Source: Halomarinibacterium sp041392205 (GTDB taxonomy: Bacteria; Bacteroidota; Bacteroidia; Flavobacteriales; Flavobacteriaceae). Taken from it: 61,982 bases of DNA. Below are positions 16,562 to 24,610 of the stretch, in pieces (position 1 is the first letter of the stretch; every line of letters starts with the position of its first letter). Where the stretch lies: positions 1-61,982 of the forward strand of contig JAWKMO010000013.1 of the NCBI GenBank assembly GCA_041392205.1, written 5' to 3'. The notes under the pieces were generated by a model, which did no database searches, was not told the origin of the DNA, and saw only the letters and a program-made list of their open reading frames with translations. A program made the translations under genes and the position numbers.

Positions 16562-17434
16562 ATGAGCAGAAGAGACGATAGCAGTAAAGGAAAGGCTTCA
16601 GGAAGAGGAGGAAACAACATGCGCAAAGGAAGCCCAGCCAGAGGGAATGCTCCTATTAAAAAAGACGGCCCCAAAAAACCTTTTACAAAGGAAAGTAGGG
16701 AAAATAAAGGCGGTGTTTCTAAAAAGAAACCCGGAGAGGGCATTCGTCTTAATAAATACATTGCAAATAGTGGCATTTGCTCTCGCCGTGAGGCAGATAC
16801 CTATATTGCCACAGGATTGGTCACCGTAAACGGTAAAATCATTAACGAAATGGGCTTTCAGGTAAAACTTACCGATGAGGTTAAGTTTGATGGTCGCCTT
16901 ATTAATCCAGATCCCCTTACCTATGTATTGCTCAACAAGCCCAAGGGGGTTGCTTCTACAACTAGCGAGAGCAAGGGATTAACTGTTATGGATCTTATCG
17001 CCAATGCTAGTAATGCAAAATTAAAACCTGTGGGTCGTTTGGGGCGCAATGCTACCGGTTTGTTTTTATTTACCAATGACGATGTACTCATTAATAAACT
17101 CCATAAAAAAGGTTTGTCGCGGTTGTTTCATATAGAATTGGACAAAAACTTAAAAGGAGACGACCTTCAAAAAATACAAGAAGGCTTTAAACTGGATGGT
17201 AAAGAAATCATTGTAGAGGATATCCAATACGTAGAAAATGCCACCAAAAAAGAAGTAGGAATGAAGATTAAAAATATGGGGAATAGCATTATTCGCGATA
17301 TTTTTGAGCATTTTAACTATCAAGTAGTAAGGGTAGATTGTGTAACTCTTGGCCACCTTACCAAAAAAGACCTGCCTCGAGGGCGCTGGCGTATGCTTAA
17401 CCAAGAGGAAATCAATTTATTTTCGATGCTATAA
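16562..17434 (+). CDS. RsuA/RluB-type pseudouridine synthase homologue with substituted catalytic residue
   Basis: 290 residues from the ATG at 16562. A TTG at 16547 is less likely. The first 60 residues are basic and low in complexity, rich in Lys, Arg and Gly. An S4 RNA-binding domain follows (IRLNKYIANSGICSRREADT), then a pseudouridine synthase fold. Active members have GRLD, whose Asp attacks the uridine. Here it reads VGRLGRNATGLFLFTND, with Gly encoded at 17042-17044. A second family motif, usually NRQVRRMF-like, reads NSIIRDIFEHF. The rest, including LTKKDLPRGRW, is conserved. It should bind rRNA but may not isomerise uridine. It could be an RNA-binding assembly factor, or use another residue. 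It follows the isoprenoid genes and has its own promoter. Confidence 0.82.
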   Translation: MSRRDDSSKGKASGRGGNNMRKGSPARGNAPIKKDGPKKPFTKESRENKGGVSKKKPGEGIRLNKYIANSGICSRREADTYIATGLVTVNGKIINEMGFQVKLTDEVKFDGRLINPDPLTYVLLNKPKGVASTTSESKGLTVMDLIANASNAKLKPVGRLGRNATGLFLFTNDDVLINKLHKKGLSRLFHIELDKNLKGDDLQKIQEGFKLDGKEIIVEDIQYVENATKKEVGMKIKNMGNSIIRDIFEHFNYQVVRVDCVTLGHLTKKDLPRGRWRMLNQEEINLFSML

Positions 17435-17884
17435 AAGAGTATCTATTTCTTTTTTTTCTGAATAAAAAGTATCGATAACTTTCGCTTTAAAAACGACTTT
17501 AATTGCAATCCTTCTTCCCTAGAAATGAAGTCTTTTTCTCCTTGTAAAAATTAACTTCAAAAAATAAATTATAAAAGCACGATAATTCAGAAAAAAAATT
17601 ACTTTTGCTCCGCTTTTTTGCAAAACAAATTGAAAAATAATTTTTCATTCGGGATTTTGAAAATTAAGAAGTTAGCTTCAAAAAAGGGTCACGAGGTGAA
17701 CCACCGAAATGTATTTAAAACTTCATTATCCCCAATCTATTGGGGGACAATGTTACTGCGCAAGAAGGTTTGGGCATTACTTCCTATAATTGTTTAATTT
17801 TTTAAGAAGATTAATTTTAAACTTTTATATATTTATCCAATAAGGATATTTTCCTAATCTAAAACTTTGAAGAAGTAACCCAAC
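17435..17884 (+). other. 450-base non-coding leader region before the polyamine operon
   Basis: No long open frame lies here. The first half is AT-rich. Around 17690-17800 the composition shifts to a more GC-rich stretch with a hairpin (CCCCAA, TCTA loop, TTGGGG at 17730-17745). A possible 15-codon open frame follows at 17750-17797 (MLLRKKVWALLPIIV), with GGGGG a few bases upstream of its ATG. The last 85 bases before the arginine decarboxylase ATG are again very AT-rich. A structured leader RNA or leader peptide is possible, but I match it to no known riboswitch. Confidence 0.4.
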
Positions 17885-19282
17885 ATGAACACTAAATACA
17901 TTGATCTTATCGATCAAACCTATCATTTCCCACAAGACGAATTTTATTTGGAAGGCGATTATTTAATGTACCATGACATCGATTTAATGCAGTTGGTAAA
18001 AGAATATGGTGCGCCTTTAAAATTTACCTATTTGCCCAAAATTTCAGAAAACATCAAACGCGCCAAACGCTGGTTTTCTAGGGCAATAAAAAAACACGAA
18101 TACAAAGGGACTTATAATTATAGTTATTGTACCAAAAGTTCCCACTTTAAACATATCCTACTCGAGGCTTTAAAAAATAATATCCACATCGAAACTTCTT
18201 CGGCATTCGATATTAATATTGTGAAAAACCTCAAAGCCGAAGGGGAAATAGACAACGAAACCTATGTAATTTGTAACGGATTTAAAAGGGATAAATACAT
18301 TACTAATATTGCAGATCTAATTAATGGAGGTCACCAAAATTGCATCCCTATAATTGATAATTACGAAGAACTAGATTTACTTTCGGGGGTTATTGAAAAA
18401 GATTTTAAAATTGGGATTCGTATTGCTTCTGAAGAAGAACCCAAATTCGAATTTTATACTTCAAGATTGGGTATTGGCTACAAAAACATAGTGCCCTTTT
18501 ACGAAAGTCAGGTAAAAAATAATGAAAAAGTTGAGCTTAAAATGCTGCACTTTTTTATTAATACGGGAATTCGTGACAATGCCTATTACTGGAATGAGTT
18601 ATCCAAATGCTTAAAAGTATACACCCGACTTAAAAAAATATGCCCTACGCTGGACAGTTTAAATATTGGAGGAGGATTTCCCATTAAAAACTCTTTGGCT
18701 TTTGAATACGATTACAGCTATATGGTAGATGAAATCGTAAACCAAATAAACCTAGTTTGTCAAGAAGAAGACGTAGACGTGCCTCATATTTTTACAGAAT
18801 TTGGAAGTTTTACTGTGGGCGAAAGTGGAGGAGCTATCTATGAAGTGCTTTATCAAAAACAACAAAACGACCGCGAAAAGTGGAATATGATTAATTCCTC
18901 TTTTATCACCACCTTACCCGATACTTGGGCGATAAACAAACGTTTTATCATGCTAGCAGTAAATCGCTGGAACGACGAGTATGAAAGAGTACTTTTAGGA
19001 GGTCTCACTTGTGACAGCGACGATTATTACAATAGTGAACAACATGTAAACGCCATCTATCTTCCTAAATTTAGAAAAGATAGACCTTTATATATAGGCT
19101 TTTTTAATACAGGAGCTTATCAAGAAACTATAGGAGGTTTTGGGGGGTTACAACACTGTTTAGTACCTTCGCCCAAACATATATTAATAGACAAAGACAA
19201 AGAAGGGAACATAAAAACCCAAATATTTTCTAACGAACAAACAAGCGAACAATTGCTTTCAATTTTAGGTTATGACAAGTAA
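17885..19282 (+). CDS. speA: Arginine decarboxylase (alanine-racemase-fold, PLP)
   Basis: 465 residues. It is predicted to convert arginine to agmatine, the first step from arginine to putrescine, in the cytoplasm. PLP-binding Lys84 lies in YCTKSSHF. GGGFP (about 259-263) is the PLP-phosphate loop. The CDSDD segment (Cys near 376) is the motif that completes the active site across the dimer in this fold. GAYQ near the C-terminus also fits. It is much shorter than the 630-660-residue E. coli SpeA, lacking the inserted domains, as is usual for the Bacteroidota form. Diaminopimelate decarboxylase has the same fold, but the agmatinase gene overlapping its end by 11 bases supports arginine as substrate. 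Confidence 0.88.
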   Translation: MNTKYIDLIDQTYHFPQDEFYLEGDYLMYHDIDLMQLVKEYGAPLKFTYLPKISENIKRAKRWFSRAIKKHEYKGTYNYSYCTKSSHFKHILLEALKNNIHIETSSAFDINIVKNLKAEGEIDNETYVICNGFKRDKYITNIADLINGGHQNCIPIIDNYEELDLLSGVIEKDFKIGIRIASEEEPKFEFYTSRLGIGYKNIVPFYESQVKNNEKVELKMLHFFINTGIRDNAYYWNELSKCLKVYTRLKKICPTLDSLNIGGGFPIKNSLAFEYDYSYMVDEIVNQINLVCQEEDVDVPHIFTEFGSFTVGESGGAIYEVLYQKQQNDREKWNMINSSFITTLPDTWAINKRFIMLAVNRWNDEYERVLLGGLTCDSDDYYNSEQHVNAIYLPKFRKDRPLYIGFFNTGAYQETIGGFGGLQHCLVPSPKHILIDKDKEGNIKTQIFSNEQTSEQLLSILGYDK

Positions 19283-20213
19283 AACGTATGCCGGCATTCC
19301 ACAGCAGAACGCCGCATTAGAAACAAGTAAAATTGTATTAATTCCGGTGCCATACGACGGAACAAGTACCTGGCAAAAAGGAGCCGATAAAGGCCCCGAG
19401 GCATTTTTAAATGCTTCGGAAAATATGGAGTTATACGACATCGAAACCCAAACCGAAGTGTACAAACAAGGAGTGTACCTTGCGGAAGCCATTACTGAAA
19501 AATCGTCGCCAGAAGCCGTGGTGGATAAAGTACACAAAACGGTAAAAGACTATATTTTACGTAATAAATTTGTCACCATTTTTGGAGGGGAACACAGCAT
19601 TTCTATTGGGACTATTCGCGCCTTTAATGAATGCTTTGACGACCTTACAGTGTTGCACATTGATGCGCACGCAGATCTTCGTAAAGAATACGAGGGCTCC
19701 AAATGTAATCATGCTTGTGCTGTGTACGAAGCCAGCCAAACCACCAATTTAATTCAGGTGGGTATTCGAAGCATGGACGTAGCCGAAACCCGTGTCATGG
19801 ATGAAGAAAAAGTATGGTTTGCACACGAAATGGCCACCGATGAATACTGGATGGACAATGTTATTGAAGCATTGGGAGATAACGTATTTATCACCTTCGA
19901 TCTAGATGCCTTCGATCCTTCTATTATGCCTTCCACGGGAACCCCAGAACCAGGAGGGTTGTTTTGGTACGAAACCTTAGATTTTCTAAAACAAGTTTTT
20001 GCCGAAAGAAATGTGGTAGGGTTTGACATTGTGGAACTATGCCCAAGACCTGAAGAAAAATCATCCGACTTTCTTGCAGCAAAATTATACTATAAAATGT
20101 TGAGCTATAAATTCGCTGAAGAAAACAGTGAAGATGAGTACGAAAGTAACTTCAACGAACAGAAAAAAGGAGGAAATCCTTCAAAATTTAACGATAATGA
20201 AGATGAGTACTAA
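19272..20213 (+). CDS. speB: Agmatinase (ureohydrolase family)
   Basis: 313 residues. It is predicted to hydrolyse agmatine to putrescine and urea using two Mn ions. The metal ligands are all visible: FGGEHSISIG (about 104-113), HIDAHADLR and ITFDLDAFDPSIMPSTGTPE. It starts inside the end of speA, so the two are translationally coupled. The last 35 residues, NSEDEYESNFNEQKK and onward to NEDEY, are an acidic, low-complexity tail beyond the normal fold. The DNA for this tail contains two near-copies of the next gene's start region, 69 bases apart. Arginase or formimidoglutamase have the same fold, but the operon makes agmatinase the best call. Confidence 0.9.
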   Translation: MTSKTYAGIPQQNAALETSKIVLIPVPYDGTSTWQKGADKGPEAFLNASENMELYDIETQTEVYKQGVYLAEAITEKSSPEAVVDKVHKTVKDYILRNKFVTIFGGEHSISIGTIRAFNECFDDLTVLHIDAHADLRKEYEGSKCNHACAVYEASQTTNLIQVGIRSMDVAETRVMDEEKVWFAHEMATDEYWMDNVIEALGDNVFITFDLDAFDPSIMPSTGTPEPGGLFWYETLDFLKQVFAERNVVGFDIVELCPRPEEKSSDFLAAKLYYKMLSYKFAEENSEDEYESNFNEQKKGGNPSKFNDNEDEY

Positions 20214-21177
20214 AGGTCCCATTTCTCAATTTATTCAAAAGTATTACTTACACTTTAACGCCGCAGCATTGGTAGATGCCGCTAAAGGCTACGAAGACCA
20301 ATTACAGAAGGGTGCTAAAATGTTGGTCTCTCTGGCAGGTGCCATGAGTACTGCAGAATTAGGAAAAATATTTGCAGAAGTAATCCGGCAAGACAAAGTG
20401 CATATTATTTCGTGTACGGGCGCCAATCTGGAAGAAGATTTAATGAATTTGGTAGCACATTCCCATTACGAAAGAGTACCTCATTACCGTGATTTAACAC
20501 CTCAAGATGAATGGGATTTATTGGAAAGAGGATTAAATCGAGTAACCGACACTTGTATTCCTGAAGAGGAAGCTTTCCGAAGGTTGCAAAAACACATTGT
20601 CAATATCTGGAAAGATGCCGAAGCCAAAGGAGAGCGCTATTTTCCACACGAATTTATGTACAAATTATTGTTAAGTGGTGTTTTAGAGCAATACTATGAA
20701 ATAGACATTAAAAACTCCTGGATGTACGCAGCCGCTCAAAAAAACCTCCCTATGGTAGTTCCCGGCTGGGAAGACAGCACCATGGGAAACATCTTTGCAA
20801 GCTATGTGATTAAAGGAGAATTAAAAGCCTCCACCATGAAAAGTGGTATTGAGTATATGACCTTCCTAGCCGATTGGTACACAGCAAATTCACAAAAAGG
20901 CATTGGATTTTTCCAAATAGGAGGAGGAATTGCAGGCGATTTCCCTATTTGTGTAGTACCTATGTTATATCAAGACATGGAACGAACTGACACGCCTTTT
21001 TGGAGTTATTTCTGCCAAATTAGTGATTCTACTACGAGTTATGGAAGCTATTCAGGAGCTGTCCCCAACGAAAAAATTACGTGGGGAAAACTCGATATCC
21101 ATACCCCAAAATTTATTATAGAAAGTGATGCTACCATTGTAGCTCCTTTAGTTTTTGCCTATTTATTAGATATGTAA
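20197..21177 (+). CDS. Deoxyhypusine-synthase-like protein, possible homospermidine synthase
   Basis: 326 residues from the ATG at 20197. A second ATG lies two codons later, and a GTG at 20128 would overlap agmatinase by 86 bases. The fold markers are present: SLAGAMSTAELGK (NAD site), SCTGANLEEDLMNLVAH, and near the C-terminus TWGKLD, whose Lys298 corresponds to the catalytic Lys that carries the aminobutyl group in deoxyhypusine synthase. Bacteria have no hypusinated eIF5A. Bacterial homologues can transfer aminobutyl to putrescine, giving homospermidine, a major polyamine in Flavobacteriaceae. Position after speA and speB, which supply putrescine, supports this. The exact product is inference. 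The stop shares one base with the next ATG (TAATG). Confidence 0.85.
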   Translation: MKMSTKGPISQFIQKYYLHFNAAALVDAAKGYEDQLQKGAKMLVSLAGAMSTAELGKIFAEVIRQDKVHIISCTGANLEEDLMNLVAHSHYERVPHYRDLTPQDEWDLLERGLNRVTDTCIPEEEAFRRLQKHIVNIWKDAEAKGERYFPHEFMYKLLLSGVLEQYYEIDIKNSWMYAAAQKNLPMVVPGWEDSTMGNIFASYVIKGELKASTMKSGIEYMTFLADWYTANSQKGIGFFQIGGGIAGDFPICVVPMLYQDMERTDTPFWSYFCQISDSTTSYGSYSGAVPNEKITWGKLDIHTPKFIIESDATIVAPLVFAYLLDM

Positions 21178-21479
21178 TGAAGAGAGTTATTGTTGATTTT
21201 AAAAAACTGAACAAGGAAATTTTAGAAATGCTTGTTGAAAAATTTCCTAATGGGTATGAACCCAAAGATATTATTGTATTCCGAAATGCTCAAAACGAAA
21301 TTATTGAAGCTGTAGAAGTTCGTACCGAAGACACTATTTACCTTGTAAAAGTGAGTAAAAGGCTAGCAGATACTATGGAAAACTATGATGAAGATGATGA
21401 TCTATTTGAAAGCGAAGATGAAGGAGGAAACAGCGAAACTCCCGAGGTGGCAGACGAAGATAACGATGATAATTATTAA
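21177..21479 (+). CDS. Small protein with acidic tail, function unknown
   Basis: 100 residues. Residues 1-67 (MKRVIVDFKKLNKEILEMLV and onward) form a compact alpha/beta-looking domain with repeated VxVR/VKV strands. Residues 70-100 are almost all Asp, Glu, Asn and Gly. I recognise it only as a conserved flavobacterial small protein, sometimes labelled DNA primase without visible support: no primase motif is present. It is coupled to the polyamine gene before it by a one-base overlap. A strongly acidic tail could bind polyamines or basic proteins, but that is speculation. A terminator follows at 21545. Confidence 0.75.
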   Translation: MKRVIVDFKKLNKEILEMLVEKFPNGYEPKDIIVFRNAQNEIIEAVEVRTEDTIYLVKVSKRLADTMENYDEDDDLFESEDEGGNSETPEVADEDNDDNY

Positions 21480-21489
21480 TAATTTGTCT

Positions 21490-21509
21490 GGTCGAGCGCA
21501 GTCGAGACC
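21490..21509. repeat. Short intergenic palindromic repeat (GTCGAGCGCAGTCGAGAC type)
   Basis: GGTCGAGCGCAGTCGAGACC lies 11 bases after the polyamine operon. It resembles the short GAGCGCAGTCGAGA sequences scattered between genes in Flavobacteriaceae, and is related to the core of the repeats at 1-50 and 87-136. Its role is unknown. Confidence 0.6.
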
Positions 21510-21544
21510 TTTATAATTTTATACTTATACTTTTAAAACAAAAG

Positions 21545-21586
21545 AAAAAAGTTGGTATACTCCTCCCAGAGTTACCAACTTTTTTA
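21545..21586 (+). terminator. Terminator of the polyamine operon
   Basis: AAAAAAGTTGGTA, a 15-base loop and TACCAACTTTTTT form a strong symmetric stem with a T-run, 65 bases after the last gene of the operon. Confidence 0.8.
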
Positions 21587-21673
21587 TGTTTATAATTCTT
21601 TTAAAAGAATGATTTTTTTTCTGAAAAATTCAGTAATTTCAGTTAAAATGATTTTAAAAAAGTAATCGTAACT

Positions 21674-22087
21674 ATGGATTCTAAGTTTCATATCTCGCTA
21701 CCCTGTAGACACATAAATGCTACCGAAAAATTTTACACACAAATTATTGGGGCAACCACAGGGAGAAAAGCTCAAAATTGGGTGGATATTAATCTCTTTG
21801 GAAACCAAATGACCTTTACTAAATCGGGGACATTTAAATTCGATTATCCTAGCTATAGTTTCGAAAAAACCGTGTTGCCCTCTTTTCATTTTGGGGTTAT
21901 TTTACCTAATAACCAATGGAAAGAACTGTATGCAAAAATGAAAGCGGAAGATTTTTTATATATAGATGAAACGCAATTTTTAGCTGAGAAACCGGGAGAA
22001 CACAAATCTTTTTTTCTCCGCGACCCCAATGGTTATATTATCGAGTTTAAGTGTTTTGAATATCCAGAATCGATGTTTGAGGGGTAA
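21674..22087 (+). CDS. VOC-family (glyoxalase/dioxygenase-like) protein
   Basis: 137 residues. One vicinal-oxygen-chelate domain made of two beta-alpha-beta-beta-beta modules. Likely metal ligands are His6 (KFHISLP), the His in FHFGVIL near residue 75, and the Glu in IIEFKCFEY near 127. FFLRDPNGYIIEFK is the typical second-module ending. The family includes glyoxalase I, dioxygenases and antibiotic-resistance proteins. Nothing seen here picks the substrate. Its 3' end overlaps the convergent glycosyltransferase gene by 41 bases, so the two transcripts are antisense at their ends. Confidence 0.82.
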   Translation: MDSKFHISLPCRHINATEKFYTQIIGATTGRKAQNWVDINLFGNQMTFTKSGTFKFDYPSYSFEKTVLPSFHFGVILPNNQWKELYAKMKAEDFLYIDETQFLAEKPGEHKSFFLRDPNGYIIEFKCFEYPESMFEG

Positions 22088-23441
22088 TTTTTTTTTTGAA
22101 AAATATTTCCCAAAGAACGACCCCAATAATTAAAACATACTCTCCAAAAACCACCCATAGGTTTTCTTCAACACCTTCTATTTTATAAGCGTTATAACTT
22201 AGCATCACCAAGATACTCCACAAAATTGGGAATTTATAGTTTGTAAATACACCTAATAATAAGGGTGTGGCAACATACCAAGGATGTACTGTAGTAGCTA
22301 GGAAAAGATAAAAGGACATACTCAAAAGCATTGCAGTAATGAGTTGTTTCAAATTGGAATTATTCCTAAAAAAGGTAACAATTAAAATAAAAGCAATCAC
22401 CAAAAATGGAAGAACTTTTCCTGCACTTTCAATAATATTCCATCCCACCACTTGATAGCCCACCCAACGAATGATGTAGTACACACTGGCATTAAATTCA
22501 AAATTTTGAAACCAAAGGGCTGTAGTTTCAACATAATTGGTAAAAAATGCAGAAGATAGAAAGGGAAGAAAAGTTATGAATACAGTTGAAAGAACAATTA
22601 AATAATACAAGGATACGTTCTTCAGTCCTATAAAAAAAGATTTTTTCTTTTTCCAAAACCATTGAAAAAATAAGGGTAGAAACAGCAAAGGAATTAATTT
22701 TGTAGCAATGGAAATTCCTAAAAATACCGCTGATACAAACCATTTTCCTCTTTGGAGAAAATATAAAGAAAATACAAAGAAGAATAACATGACTCCTTCA
22801 AAATGAAGGTTTCCGGTAAGTTCGATTATAATAAAAGGATTTAAAAAGTACCAGAATATATTCTTAACAGGAAGTTGTAATGTTGAAAGCACTTTTTTTC
22901 CGAAGTAAAGAATTCCAATATCTGCTAGGATAATACTAATTCGTAAACCAATTACAGAACCTAGCATACTTTTTCCTCCCAAAAGTGTAGCCATGGCAAA
23001 GAAAAGCTGATTTACGGGAGGGTAGTTAGTGTAATGGCTTCCGTTTAATGCCCCCATTCCCTCATAAAGTTGCGAAGCATTTTCAAAAGGGAGTTTTAAC
23101 TGCATGGCAGGACTATCCATATACGATTGTGGAGTAAATAGATACGGATTAATGCCTTCCATCATCCAATGACCATCCCATAAAAAACGATAAAAATCTT
23201 GCGATAGATTGGGAGTAGCCAACAAAAAAATCAATCGAAAAAGAATGCCAATGCCGGCTAATAATTTAAAATTCCAGCCGTATTGTCTAATTAATAAATA
23301 GGTTAGGCAGAATAATGCTCCAAAAAGGGAAATGAGTTTTATGAAATCACTTCGGTATAAATCATACGCAAAACTACCGTAAAGCAAACAACATATCAAT
23401 GCCGTTAATGCCGGAAGTTTGTATGTTTTTATAAAACTCAA
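22047..23441 (-). CDS. Polytopic GT-C glycosyltransferase-like membrane protein (GT87/DUF2029-like)
   Basis: 464 residues with about 11-12 transmembrane helices. A motif after helix 3, LSQDFYRFLWDG, followed by MEGINPY, is typical of polyprenyl-phosphate-mannose-dependent glycosyltransferases, with the acidic residue of the first periplasmic loop as the presumed catalytic base. These transfer a sugar from a lipid carrier on the outer face of the inner membrane. The donor and acceptor are unknown. It follows the PD40 lipoprotein gene by 34 bases on the same strand. Two GT2 genes, one of the type that loads such a carrier, lie 6 kb away at 27714-29896. Confidence 0.75.
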   Translation of the reverse strand: MSFIKTYKLPALTALICCLLYGSFAYDLYRSDFIKLISLFGALFCLTYLLIRQYGWNFKLLAGIGILFRLIFLLATPNLSQDFYRFLWDGHWMMEGINPYLFTPQSYMDSPAMQLKLPFENASQLYEGMGALNGSHYTNYPPVNQLFFAMATLLGGKSMLGSVIGLRISIILADIGILYFGKKVLSTLQLPVKNIFWYFLNPFIIIELTGNLHFEGVMLFFFVFSLYFLQRGKWFVSAVFLGISIATKLIPLLFLPLFFQWFWKKKKSFFIGLKNVSLYYLIVLSTVFITFLPFLSSAFFTNYVETTALWFQNFEFNASVYYIIRWVGYQVVGWNIIESAGKVLPFLVIAFILIVTFFRNNSNLKQLITAMLLSMSFYLFLATTVHPWYVATPLLLGVFTNYKFPILWSILVMLSYNAYKIEGVEENLWVVFGEYVLIIGVVLWEIFFKKKITPQTSILDIQNT

Positions 23442-23475
23442 AAATCGTAAATCTACAATCTAAAAACTTTCTTCA

Positions 23476-24579
23476 TCAGTCTTGCCATTCGGCAATAAAT
23501 AGGTTGGTATCGCGCCCACCACCATTATTTCGGTTGGAGGAGAAAACCAAATATTTTCCATTGTTGCTAAACACAGGAAATGCGTCAAAGGTTTCTCCAT
23601 GTGTAATGCGTTTTAGGTTTTTCCCATCCACATCAATCATATACAAATTAAAAGGAAATCCTTTTTCGGCTTCAAAATTACTAGAGAAAAGTACTTTCTC
23701 TCCACTAGGATGAAAAAACGGGCTCCAGTTGGCATTTCCTAAGTTAGTGAGTTGCCGCAACTCGCTTCCGTCTGCATTGCAAATGTATAGCTCCATATTA
23801 GTAGGTTGTACTAAACCTTGGGCTAGTAAATCTTTATACTCTTTTATTTCGGCTTCTGTTTTGGGACGCGAAGAGCGGAAAATTAATTTCGTCCCATCGG
23901 GCGAAAAGAAAGCGCCACCATCATACCCTAATTCGTGGGTAATTTGCTTTACCTCACTACCATCAAGATTCATTGTGTATAGCTCTAAATCGCCACTGCG
24001 AGTTGAAGTAAATACAATTTTATCGCCTTTAGGAGAAACGGTTGCCTCGGCATCGTATCCTTTTTCGTTGGTAAGTTGAGCAGTGATATTTCCTTCAAGG
24101 TCCGCTACAAAAATGTCGAAACTATCGTATACGGGCCAAACGTATTTTCCGTTTTGCCGTAGGGGAACTTCGGGACAACTTTCAGCTACTAAATGAGTTG
24201 AGGCATAGACAAAATGTTTGTTGTCTGGTAAAAAATAAGAACACGTAGTACGCCCTTTTCCAGTACTAACCATAGGTGGTTGTGAGTTTTGAAAAGTATC
24301 GTTTGCGTTCATCAAAAACATTTGGTCGCACGCAACACCCCAATCCTTAAAATTGGACTGAAATACTAATTGTGTATCATCAAAACTCCAGTAAGCCTCG
24401 GCATTATCGCCACCAAAAGTAATTTGTCTAAGGGATTTAAAATGGGTTTCCTCTGGATAGATAAGGCTGTCTTTTTGTATTTCTACTCTTTGAGGAAGGG
24501 TGTCTGTTTCTTTTTTATCTTCCGTATTTTTACAAGAAATTAAAGTAGAAAGTAACAGAAGTAACACAATGTATTTCAT
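23476..24579 (-). CDS. Lipoprotein with TolB-like PD40 beta-propeller
   Basis: 367 residues. A lipoprotein signal (MKYIVLLLLLSTLISCKN) has its modified Cys at residue 16. The mature part is a six-bladed propeller of WD40-like PD40 repeats, each with a DG(T/S)xL(I/V)F(R/S)S pattern (for example SPDGTKLIFRSSRP and SPKGDKIVFTSTRSG). Such propellers bind proteins or peptides and are found in TolB and peptidase partners. No catalytic residues are seen. It is divergent from, and 31 bases apart from, the M28 peptidase lipoprotein gene, so shared control is possible. Confidence 0.85.
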   Translation of the reverse strand: MKYIVLLLLLSTLISCKNTEDKKETDTLPQRVEIQKDSLIYPEETHFKSLRQITFGGDNAEAYWSFDDTQLVFQSNFKDWGVACDQMFLMNANDTFQNSQPPMVSTGKGRTTCSYFLPDNKHFVYASTHLVAESCPEVPLRQNGKYVWPVYDSFDIFVADLEGNITAQLTNEKGYDAEATVSPKGDKIVFTSTRSGDLELYTMNLDGSEVKQITHELGYDGGAFFSPDGTKLIFRSSRPKTEAEIKEYKDLLAQGLVQPTNMELYICNADGSELRQLTNLGNANWSPFFHPSGEKVLFSSNFEAEKGFPFNLYMIDVDGKNLKRITHGETFDAFPVFSNNGKYLVFSSNRNNGGGRDTNLFIAEWQD

Positions 24580-24610
24580 AATTCAACTATTTTTGTGCAA
24601 AAATAAAGAT

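Noticed and set aside
20128..21177. The GTG at 20128 as the start of the DHS-like gene
   Set aside because: It would overlap agmatinase by 86 bases and add 23 non-conserved residues. The ATG at 20197 fits the family N-terminus.
21177..21479. DNA primase as function of the small acidic protein
   Set aside because: No zinc-binding or TOPRIM motif, and the length is far too short for a primase.
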